Assembly: GCF_000429245.1 (NCBI RefSeq)
Contig: NZ_KE386870.1
Span: forward strand, 403,311-467,310
Reading direction: 5' to 3'
Origin: Schaalia georgiae DSM 6843
GTDB lineage: Bacteria > Actinomycetota > Actinomycetes > Actinomycetales > Actinomycetaceae
DNA: 64,000 nt
Every line of letters begins with the position of its first letter. Position 1 is the first letter of the stretch. Shown here one piece after another: positions 38,773-45,312 of the stretch. The translations under genes and the position numbers were made by a program. A model generated the notes under the pieces. It was not told the DNA's origin. It worked only from the letters and a program-made list of their open reading frames with translations, and made no database searches.

Positions 38773-39231
38773 ATGGAGCGGAGTCCCGTGTACAACCACA
38801 TCCCCGACCTGTGCCTCCTGGGCTTGGGCGCTGCGGCCGTCGCCTCGGCGTGGCTCTGGCCGTGGGCGGTGGTCCTGCCCGGTTGGCTCAGGCTGGTGGG
38901 CGGGGCATTCGTCGTCGCGGCGGCGCTCGTCATCGGCGCGGTGCTGGGCGCGTTGCGCCGCGCCGCCACATCGACCAACCCCGTCGACGAGCCGACCGCT
39001 TTGCTCGCCTCCGGGCCCTTCGGCCTCTCCCGCAACCCGCTCTACCTGGCCTACGTGCTTGCCGTGCTGGGCTGCGCGCTGGCGAGCGGGTCCTGGGTGG
39101 CCCTCCTGTGCCCTCTGGTCTGCTTCTCGGTGCTGAACTGGCTCATCATCCCCATCGAGGAGCGGGCCCTGCGCCGAGCCTTCGGCGACGAGTACGAGCG
39201 CTACCGCCGCAGTGCACGGCGCTGGCTGTAG
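38773..39231 (+). CDS. Isoprenylcysteine carboxyl methyltransferase-like membrane protein
   Basis: 152 residues, about four membrane helices. The C-terminal signature GLSRNPLYLAYVLAVLG ... IIPIEERALRRAFGDEYERY is that of the ICMT/PEMT methyltransferase family, where His/Arg/Glu residues bind SAM. Bacterial members modify lipids or unknown substrates. The ATG at 38773 is chosen for the -10 box at 38761; the upstream extension would read through repeat DNA. Confidence 0.85.
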   Translation: MERSPVYNHIPDLCLLGLGAAAVASAWLWPWAVVLPGWLRLVGGAFVVAAALVIGAVLGALRRAATSTNPVDEPTALLASGPFGLSRNPLYLAYVLAVLGCALASGSWVALLCPLVCFSVLNWLIIPIEERALRRAFGDEYERYRRSARRWL

Positions 39232-39251
39232 GCGTGCGCGGGGCCGGGAAC

Positions 39252-39371
39252 CACAGGCGCCGGCAACAACCGGGTACGCTGCCTGCACAGGCACACAGGC
39301 ACACAGGCACACAGGCACACAGGCACACAGGCACACAGGCACACAGGCGCCGGCAACAACCGGGTACGCTG
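39252..39371. repeat. Octanucleotide tandem array flanked by a 30-bp direct repeat
   Basis: Seven perfect CACAGGCA units (39286-39341), then CACAGGCG, are bracketed by two identical 30-bp units starting CACAGGCGCCGGCAACAACC (39252-39281 and 39342-39371). The array lies between the methyltransferase-like gene and bcp, upstream of the bcp promoter. Perfect repetition of 8-bp units suggests slipped-strand variability (inference). Confidence 0.92.
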
Positions 39372-39403
39372 GCCGCCCGGCCGCCCGGCCGCCCGGGCGC
39401 CCG
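39372..39403. repeat. Second octanucleotide run GCCGCCCG
   Basis: Three GCCGCCCG units plus one GGCGCCCG, directly after the CACAGGCA array and ending 14 bp before the bcp -10. Confidence 0.85.
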
Positions 39404-39417
39404 GGGGCGGGGATTCC

Positions 39418-39423
39418 TACACT
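39418..39423 (+). promoter_or_regulatory. -10 box TACACT of bcp
   Basis: TACACT, six bases, then ATG 39430, giving a leaderless transcript. The corresponding -35 position falls in or next to the GCCGCCCG repeats. Confidence 0.55.
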
Positions 39424-39429
39424 GGGGGC

Positions 39430-39903
39430 ATGACCCGGCTCGAAGCGGGGCAGCGCGCCCCCGGATTCACGCTCGAAACGACGAAGGGCAGCTTGTCGCT
39501 GGCCGATGCGCTGGAGCGCAGCGGCAAAGGCGTCGTCGTCTACTTCTACCCGAAGGCGTCCACGCCCGGATGCACGAAGGAGGCCTGCGACTTCCGCGAC
39601 TCCCTGGAGGGCCTGGCGGGCGCCGGGTACTCCGTCATCGGCGTGTCCCCCGATCCGATCAGCGCCCTCGAGCGCTTCGCCGAGGCCCAGTCCCTGGTCT
39701 TCCCCCTCGCCTCCGACCCCTCCCACGGTGTCCTCGAGGCGTGGGGCGCGTGGGGCGAGAAGAAGAACTACGGGCGCACTGTCACCGGCGTCATCCGCTC
39801 CACCGTCGTCGTCGCAAAGGACGGCACGGTCGCCCTGGCCCAGTACAACGTGAAGGCGACCGGCCACGTCGCGAGGCTCCGCAAAGCCCTCGGCATCGAC
39901 TGA
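39430..39903 (+). CDS. bcp: Thiol peroxidase, bacterioferritin-comigratory-protein type
   Basis: Peroxiredoxin Q/Bcp reducing peroxides. 157 residues. The peroxidatic Cys48 is in YPKASTPGCTKEACDF and the resolving Cys53 follows in the CxxxxC pattern of atypical two-Cys Bcp. GVSPDPISALERF and VLEAWGAWGEKKNYGR are also typical. Expression could be affected by repeat-length change upstream. Confidence 0.95.
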   Translation: MTRLEAGQRAPGFTLETTKGSLSLADALERSGKGVVVYFYPKASTPGCTKEACDFRDSLEGLAGAGYSVIGVSPDPISALERFAEAQSLVFPLASDPSHGVLEAWGAWGEKKNYGRTVTGVIRSTVVVAKDGTVALAQYNVKATGHVARLRKALGID

Positions 39904-39936
39904 CGCGCAGGCGCCGGGCTATCGGCGCCGGCGCGC
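39904..39936 (+). terminator. Hairpin after bcp
   Basis: GGCGCCG, GGCTAT loop and CGGCGCC, extended by outer GCGC pairs, begins directly after the bcp stop. Confidence 0.5.
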
Positions 39937-40024
39937 ACTATATTCCTCTCGTGGCGTCGACGACCGCGTCCGTGTTCGCACCACAGCGGTTCCAGTGCGG
40001 CCTTCGAGGTCCCCGTCCGGGTTG

Positions 40025-40128
40025 CGCACACAAGGACCCCGATTTACGAAACACTCGCCGCACACAAGGGCGGAATAACGCCCTTGTGTGCGGCGTCGTG
40101 TTGCTTAATTCCCTCCCTTGTGTGCGGC
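40025..40128. repeat. Family C four-site module, copy 1 (CGCACACAAGG sites)
   Basis: Forward sites at 40025-40035 and 40056-40072 are followed by reverse sites at 40079-40095 and 40114-40128. The inner two form a perfect 17-bp stem (CGCCGCACACAAGGGCG) with a 6-nt GAATAA loop. The whole module matches 55368-55469 in opposite orientation, including the GTGTTGC-TAATTCC link. The gap 39904-40309 has no gene. Confidence 0.92.
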
Positions 40129-40269
40129 ATCAGGGGTGGGCACCGGAGTGTGTACTACTCCCGATTCTGCTCCTGACTGCCCCGCCTCCCAGATCAGGCC
40201 GCCCGGCCGGCCCTGGTGCGCGCGGCGCAATGGTTGCGCGCGCACTGTCGGCTGAAAGGAGACCGGGGC

Positions 40270-40275
40270 TAGAAT
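40270..40275 (+). promoter_or_regulatory. -10 box TAGAAT of the ABC transporter operon
   Basis: TAGAAT overlaps an in-frame ATG at 40274, which therefore cannot be the translation start if this promoter is used. Confidence 0.5.
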
Positions 40276-40309
40276 GCGGCGAAGTGTGTCCCCGGCAGAA
40301 AGGCCCATC

Positions 40310-41098
40310 GTGTCCCAGCCAGTGAATCCGAATGGCGCGGCGCCCGCAGAACCCGCGCTCGCCATCCGCGGCCTCGTCAAGGTCTACGGCAACCTCATCG
40401 CCGTCGCGGACCTGTCCCTCGACATCCCTGTCGGCAGTTTCTACGGGATCGTGGGGCCCAACGGAGCGGGCAAGACCACGACCCTCACCATGGCCACCGG
40501 CCTGCTGCGGCCCGACCGCGGCACCGCGTTCGTCTACGGGGTGGATGTGTGGAGGGAGACCGCCAAAGCCCGTTCCCTGATGGGTGTCATGCCCGACGGG
40601 ATGCGCCTGCTCGACAAACTCTCAGGGCCTGACTTCCTCGTCCACATCGGGATGCTCCACGGCGTGGACCGCGCCACCGCCTCCGACAGGTCCAACCAGT
40701 TGCTCCAGGCGCTGGATCTGACCGAGGCCGGCAAAAAGCTCATCGCCGACTACTCGGCGGGCATGACGAAGAAGATCGCCCTGGCCGCCGCCATGATCCA
40801 CTCGCCCAAGCTCCTCGTCCTCGACGAGCCCTTCGAGGCCGTGGACCCTGTCTCCGCCGCGAACATCCGCCAGATCCTCAAGGACTACACGAAGCGCGGC
40901 GGCACCGTCATCCTCTCCAGCCACGTGATGGCCACCGTCCAGCAATTGTGCACCCACGTCGCCGTCATCAACCACGGCCGAGTCCTGGCCGCCGGAACCA
41001 CTGCGGAGGTCGCGCAGGGCGGCGACCTGGACGCCCGCTTCGCGCAACTGGTCGGCGGAGTCCACAACGAAGAGGGGCTGACGTGGTTGGGCAACTGA
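40310..41098 (+). CDS. ABC transporter ATP-binding protein
   Basis: 262 residues. Walker A GPNGAGKT at 49-56, Q-loop region, signature YSAGMTKKIALAAAMIHSP (a variant of LSGG), Walker B LLVLDEPFEAVDP and the H-loop VILSSHVMA. The GTG 40310 start has AGAAAGG at 40297-40303. The ABC-2 permease starts inside its 3' end, so the two form an exporter. The substrate is unknown; the DrrA/YhaQ-like class is typical for drug, lipid or peptide export. Confidence 0.93.
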   Translation: MSQPVNPNGAAPAEPALAIRGLVKVYGNLIAVADLSLDIPVGSFYGIVGPNGAGKTTTLTMATGLLRPDRGTAFVYGVDVWRETAKARSLMGVMPDGMRLLDKLSGPDFLVHIGMLHGVDRATASDRSNQLLQALDLTEAGKKLIADYSAGMTKKIALAAAMIHSPKLLVLDEPFEAVDPVSAANIRQILKDYTKRGGTVILSSHVMATVQQLCTHVAVINHGRVLAAGTTAEVAQGGDLDARFAQLVGGVHNEEGLTWLGN

Positions 41099-42774
41099 TA
41101 CGCCTCAAAGCCAAGATGGTGTGGAACACCCTGGTCAGGCAGACCGTGGTGCTCGTCCTGTCCATCATCGGCATCCTCTACTTCGGCGGCATGGGGGTTT
41201 TCGCCTACGTCGGGCTCACTTTCTCCGCGCAGACCGCGATGGCGCCCTCCTTGTCCTTCTACCTCACCCTGATCGGCCCCGTCGTCTTCATCGGGTGGGT
41301 CCTGCTGCCGGTCCTCTTCGGCGCCCTGGACAACACCCTCGCCCCGGACAGGCTCTCGCCCTATGTGGGCCCCACCCGCAGACTCGGCGTCGGCCTGGTC
41401 GCCGCGGGCGGCGTGGGCTTCGGCGGCGCTCTGTCCGTGCTGGTCCTCTTGATGCCCGCGTGGTTCAACGCATGGCGGGGTGTGCCCCTGCACGCCCTCG
41501 GATCCCTGGCGGCCGCGCTCACCACGCTCGCCCTCTCCCTCATCTGGGGCAGGGCGGTCGCCACCTGGTTCGCCGTTCGCATCAATTCCGCGGGCAGGCG
41601 CGACCTGGTCGCGATCATCGGCACGATGTCGTTCTTCATCATCGTCACGCCGATGGGCGTGTGGATCAACTACCTGGCGCGCAACTTCAGCGAGGCCACC
41701 ATGAACTGGAGCACCGATGTCGCGCTGTGGAGCCCCTTCGGAGCCCCCTTCGGCTTCGTCGAGTCGCTCGCCGCGGCGCGCTACGCCGAGGCCGGTGCCC
41801 GACTGGTGATCGTCATCGCCACGGCCGTCGCGGGCTGGGCGCTGTGGATGAGGGTCCTCCAGCCCGTCATGAGCGGCTCCGCCCAGCCCATCGCCCCCGA
41901 GGCCCAAGGGGCGATCGAGGAGGGCCGCCACCTGGTCGACGAGTCGAAGGCCGTTGCCGAGAGGGACCAGCGCGTCAACGAGGCCAGGGGAGCGGGGCTG
42001 CCCGGGACCGGGCCCTACCTGGCCCTCGGCATGGGGCCGCGGTCGGCGACCCTGGCGGCGCGGACCCTGCACTACTGGTTCCGCGATCCGCGCATTATGA
42101 TGAACCTGCCCCTGATGCTGATCTTCCCGCTGATGGCGTACCTGTTCAAAACACAGCTGCCGCCCGAGGCGGGGGCACTCAACGCGACCCTGTTCCTCTA
42201 CCTGGTCCCCATCACCACGGGCCTGGTCGTGGGAGCGCTCATGCAGTACGACTCGACCGGGGCGTGGATCGTGATCTCCAGTGGGATGAAGGGGCGGGAG
42301 GAGCGCCTCGGGCGCCTGGCCGGATCCCTGCCCGTCCTCATCATCCAGATCGCGTCCTACCTGGTCTACGACGCGGTCGCCCGCTCCGACGCCTACTCCT
42401 TCGTCTTCCACCAGGTGATGGGATTCGTGCTCTTCTCGGGCGCGGCGGCGACGACCCTGTCCTTCGGCGCGTGGTGGGTCTACCCGGTCCAGCCGCCGGG
42501 CGCCTCGCCGTTGTCCACCAAAGGGACCGGGTCCTTCCTGACGACGATGCTCATACAGCTGGGGTCCTTCCTGGGCACAGCGGTCGTCCAGGCGCCTTCC
42601 TTCGTCCTCATCGTGCTGGGCGAACTGGGGACCGTGCCGGTCGCCGTCTCCATGGCGTTCTCACTGGTGTGGTCCGTCGTGGTCCTCACGGCGGGGGTCG
42701 TCATCGGCGGGAAGGTGTGGGACAGGCACGCGGTGGACGCCCTGACGACCATCCGTTCCTGGCCCGGGCACTGA
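41083..42774 (+). CDS. ABC-2 type transporter permease
   Basis: 563 residues with about a dozen hydrophobic segments (for example TVVLVLSIIGILYFGGMGVF, LVAAGGVGFGGALSVLVLL, VGALMQYDSTGAWIVIS). The large size and the central cytosolic loop (GAIEEGRHLVDESKAVAERD) resemble fused or YhaP-like exporter permeases. The GTG at 41083 overlaps the ATPase gene by 16 bp with GAGGGG upstream. Confidence 0.88.
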   Translation: MVGQLIRLKAKMVWNTLVRQTVVLVLSIIGILYFGGMGVFAYVGLTFSAQTAMAPSLSFYLTLIGPVVFIGWVLLPVLFGALDNTLAPDRLSPYVGPTRRLGVGLVAAGGVGFGGALSVLVLLMPAWFNAWRGVPLHALGSLAAALTTLALSLIWGRAVATWFAVRINSAGRRDLVAIIGTMSFFIIVTPMGVWINYLARNFSEATMNWSTDVALWSPFGAPFGFVESLAAARYAEAGARLVIVIATAVAGWALWMRVLQPVMSGSAQPIAPEAQGAIEEGRHLVDESKAVAERDQRVNEARGAGLPGTGPYLALGMGPRSATLAARTLHYWFRDPRIMMNLPLMLIFPLMAYLFKTQLPPEAGALNATLFLYLVPITTGLVVGALMQYDSTGAWIVISSGMKGREERLGRLAGSLPVLIIQIASYLVYDAVARSDAYSFVFHQVMGFVLFSGAAATTLSFGAWWVYPVQPPGASPLSTKGTGSFLTTMLIQLGSFLGTAVVQAPSFVLIVLGELGTVPVAVSMAFSLVWSVVVLTAGVVIGGKVWDRHAVDALTTIRSWPGH

Positions 42775-42789
42775 GCGGAGGCCCGAACT

Positions 42790-42821
42790 GGGGCCCGGGG
42801 CGGTCGCCCGCCCCGGGCCCC
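42790..42821 (+). terminator. Hairpin terminator after the ABC operon
   Basis: Perfect 14-bp stem GGGGCCCGGGGCGG with a TCGC loop, 15 bp after the permease stop. Confidence 0.75.
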
Positions 42822-42883
42822 ATGGCCCTATCGGGTGGCCCTGCCCCGGCCCGGTGCTGGGCGCCCGGAGCAGCTGGTCCCGG

Positions 42884-42911
42884 GCGTTCCGGCCGTCGAC
42901 AGCCGGAACGC
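42884..42911 (-). terminator. Hairpin terminator of the unrecognised minus-strand gene
   Basis: GCGTTCCGGC stem with an 8-nt loop lies 5 bp beyond the stop at 42917. With the hairpin at 42790 it separates convergent genes. Confidence 0.6.
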
Positions 42912-42916
42912 GCGGC

Positions 42917-43561
42917 CTACGAGTCCGCCCGGGCGTCGTCCTCCACCTCGCACAGGCCCTTGAAGAAGGCCAGCGCGGTCGGCGCCTCGCCCGCGTTCGT
43001 CTCATCGAGGAAACGGCGGAAGTACTCGGCACGGCGGGCCTCGGCGCTGGGCTCGACGTTCGAGCCGTAGGCGGCGGGGGGCGTGGAACGGTCCCACCGC
43101 ATGCCCTTCGTCGCTGTCGCGTCCTGCGACCAGCCGAAGCCCGTGCCCTTCTTGCCGGTGACGCGCACCAGCACCGACTCCGTGTGCTCCACGGCGCGCA
43201 GCATCAGGGTGGCGCCCGCGCCCTGGTCGGCGTCCAGCAGCCACGCTTCGGCGTACTCGCCCTGCAGGGCGGCCAGGTGGGCGACGATGATCGGATTCGT
43301 CCACCATCCCGCGCGGATGTAGTAGTCGCCGACGCCCCTGCTGTTGCGCAGCGCCCCCCACGTGGAGTTCAAGTACTCGACGAAGTCGTAGAGGCGCTCC
43401 CACGCCCGGCGCCTCGCCGCGGGGTCGGCGATGGCCTGGGGGTCGTACGCGCGCACGCGTCCCCCGGTGTTCGCGGCCCCGTCCGACAGGGCGGGGTCGT
43501 GCTCCACTCCGCCTTCGGGGCCGTACAGTGCTTCGGTTTCAGGCATGAACGGTTCGTCCAT
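42917..43561 (-). CDS. Hypothetical protein, no family recognised
   Basis: 214 residues, soluble, acidic, rich in Trp and Tyr. Notable stretches: RAWERLYDFVEYLNSTWGAL, YYIRAGWWTNPIIVAHLAAL, SVLVRVTGKKGTGFGWSQDA. No signal peptide, membrane helix or nucleotide motif. GAAGG 9 bp before the ATG at 43561 decides that start over an in-frame ATG 21 bases upstream. Codon use matches neighbours, so it is probably a real resident gene. Its upstream neighbours are the tRNA-Lys pair. Confidence 0.75.
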   Translation of the reverse strand: MDEPFMPETEALYGPEGGVEHDPALSDGAANTGGRVRAYDPQAIADPAARRRAWERLYDFVEYLNSTWGALRNSRGVGDYYIRAGWWTNPIIVAHLAALQGEYAEAWLLDADQGAGATLMLRAVEHTESVLVRVTGKKGTGFGWSQDATATKGMRWDRSTPPAAYGSNVEPSAEARRAEYFRRFLDETNAGEAPTALAFFKGLCEVEDDARADS

Positions 43562-43736
43562 TGTGCGTCGCCTTCCTTCCATGGGCGCTCAGGGCGTTGT
43601 GCGCCCAATTGTATTGGTCGGAACCGGTGCGCACGTGAGGGGGCCGTGGCCGCGCTGCGGAACGGGCGCTCCCATCGGCCGTTGGAAAGCCGTTGGATGA
43701 AGAGAACCGGCGGCCCGTCGGGCGCCGGTCACTGGG

Positions 43737-43809
<73 letters not shown>

Positions 43810-43837
43810 GGGACTGCGCCGACAGCAGTCGGGACAG

Positions 43838-43913
<76 letters not shown>

Positions 43914-44007
43914 GGGCGACCTCTCGGCCGGAAAAACACTATACAGGGGCCGCGGGTGCCCGCGCAAGTCCGTGGCCGTCCCGGCCCGGCCGATGTGACC
44001 AAGGCGC

Positions 44008-44013
44008 TAGAAT
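44008..44013 (+). promoter_or_regulatory. -10 box TAGAAT of the metal-dependent regulator
   Basis: TAGAAT lies 30 bp before the ATG at 44044, with GAGGGGAG between as ribosome binding site. Confidence 0.5.
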
Positions 44014-44043
44014 CGTCGCGAGGCAACGGTGAGGGGAGCGGTA

Positions 44044-44724
44044 ATGGGGGAGGCGCGGACGGGGCATTCGCCCGTCGTCGAGGATATCCTCAAGATCATC
44101 TGGAGCGCGCAGGAGCGCGGCGAGGACGGCGTCGCCGTCAACGAGGTGGCGGCCCGCATGGGTGTCGTGCCCTCGACGGCCTCCGAGAACGTAGCGCGGC
44201 TGACGGAACAGGGGCTCATCGACCACAAGCCCTATAGGAAGGCGCATCTGACGGCCGAGGGGCGCAGGGTCGCGATCGGCATCGTCCGCCGCCACCGTCT
44301 GCTCGAAACCTACTTGCACGAGGCGCTGGGGTTCGACTGGGTTGAGGTGCACGAGGAGGCCGAGGCCCTGGAGCACGCGGTTTCGGACAGGCTGCTCGAG
44401 CGCCTCGACCGGGTCCTGGGCCACCCCTCGCGCGATCCCCACGGGGACCCCATCCCCAGGCCCGACGGCTCGGTGGCCGACGAGGCGGGCGTCCTGCTCC
44501 CCCTGGTCGCCGAGGGCGCGGGGTGCGTGGTGGCGCGGGTGTCGGACCGCGATCCGCAGGCCCTGCGCGAGTTCGACGCGGCAGGACTGGTGCCCGGCGC
44601 CTCCCTCACAGTCGTGCGGAAGGAGGGCGGCGCCGTGGTCGTCGCCCTGGGGGGAGCCCCCGTGGTCCGCCTCGGAGCCGAGCAGGCGGGGGCGATCACG
44701 GTGCGGCTGGCCGAGGCGGACTGA
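44044..44724 (+). CDS. DtxR/MntR-family metal-dependent transcriptional regulator
   Basis: 226 residues: winged helix (VNEVAARMGVVPSTASENVARL), metal-binding dimerisation domain, and a C-terminal SH3/FeoA-like domain (GASLTVVRKEGGAVVVALGG). The metal ligands read as the manganese (MntR) set rather than the iron (DtxR) set: Asp14 (VVEDIL), His84, Glu88, His103, then Glu107-Ala-Leu-Glu110-His111, where DtxR would have Cys. So Mn(II) sensing is inferred. No transporter gene is adjacent; targets lie elsewhere. Confidence 0.9.
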   Translation: MGEARTGHSPVVEDILKIIWSAQERGEDGVAVNEVAARMGVVPSTASENVARLTEQGLIDHKPYRKAHLTAEGRRVAIGIVRRHRLLETYLHEALGFDWVEVHEEAEALEHAVSDRLLERLDRVLGHPSRDPHGDPIPRPDGSVADEAGVLLPLVAEGAGCVVARVSDRDPQALREFDAAGLVPGASLTVVRKEGGAVVVALGGAPVVRLGAEQAGAITVRLAEAD

Positions 44725-44742
44725 CGCCTGGGCCCGCGCCGG

Positions 44743-45189
44743 TCAGCCCAGGGCCGCTGACGACGGGTCGGCGGGGACGTTCTCCCCGTTGCCGCGCGCC
44801 ACGAGCGCAGCGCGCAGGGCGGCCATCGCCTCGTCGAGTTCGGCAGGCGCTGCGGGCGCGGCCTTCGACAACAGGATGTCCGTGTGGTCGCGCAGGGGGA
44901 TGACGTGCAAGTGCAGGTGGGGCACGTCGAAGCCCGCGATGGCCATGCCCGCACGGGGGACCCCGAAGGCGTCCTCCTGGGCGGCGCCGATCGTCTGGGC
45001 GACGGACGACAGGTGCGCGGCCACGGGAGCGGGGGCGTCCGTCCACTTCGGGTAGGGGCTGCGCGGCACGACCAGGACGTGCCCGGGGGAGGTGGGCTCG
45101 ATGGTGGCGAAGGCGACGCACTGATCGTCGGCCCACACGAAACGGCCGGGGACGTCGCCGGCGATGATCGACTCGAATAGTGTTGCCAT
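44743..45189 (-). CDS. HIT family nucleotide-binding protein
   Basis: 148 residues. The histidine triad is PHLHLHVIPLRDH, and TIEPTSPGHVLVVPRSPYPKW is the conserved N-terminal strand region. Family members hydrolyse nucleoside phosphoramidates or aminoacyl-AMP. The ATG 45189 follows GACAAT by 6 bp, a leaderless arrangement; an in-frame GTG at 45207 lies upstream of that box. Convergent with the metal regulator, 18 bp apart. Confidence 0.93.
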   Translation of the reverse strand: MATLFESIIAGDVPGRFVWADDQCVAFATIEPTSPGHVLVVPRSPYPKWTDAPAPVAAHLSSVAQTIGAAQEDAFGVPRAGMAIAGFDVPHLHLHVIPLRDHTDILLSKAAPAAPAELDEAMAALRAALVARGNGENVPADPSSAALG

Positions 45190-45312
45190 GCGGCTATTGT
45201 CACCCACGCGCGCCCGCGCCGCCCAGTGCTCCCACCCGTCCGCCCGGCGCGTCGTGGTCTACCCTTGGAGGCGGTTAACGCACGACCGCACTGATGACAA
45301 AGGGAACCGCCC

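Noticed and set aside
39286-39341. CRISPR array at the tandem repeats
   Set aside because: Units are 8 bp with no spacers; other repeat families also lack regular unique spacers and no cas gene is present.
40025-40128. A conserved small protein encoded by family C (ALVCG-VL-NS-PCVR in both copies)
   Set aside because: Most differences between copies change the amino acid, and the conserved parts are the palindrome arms, so the likeness follows from DNA structure.
38748-40325. 525-residue plus-strand frame over the methyltransferase-like gene, octamer array and bcp
   Set aside because: Frame-shifted shadow of two recognised genes; HTGTQAHR repeats come from the tandem array.
45208-45312. T-box riboswitch before leuS
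   Set aside because: Only 105 bp are available and no T-box sequence or specifier stem is visible.
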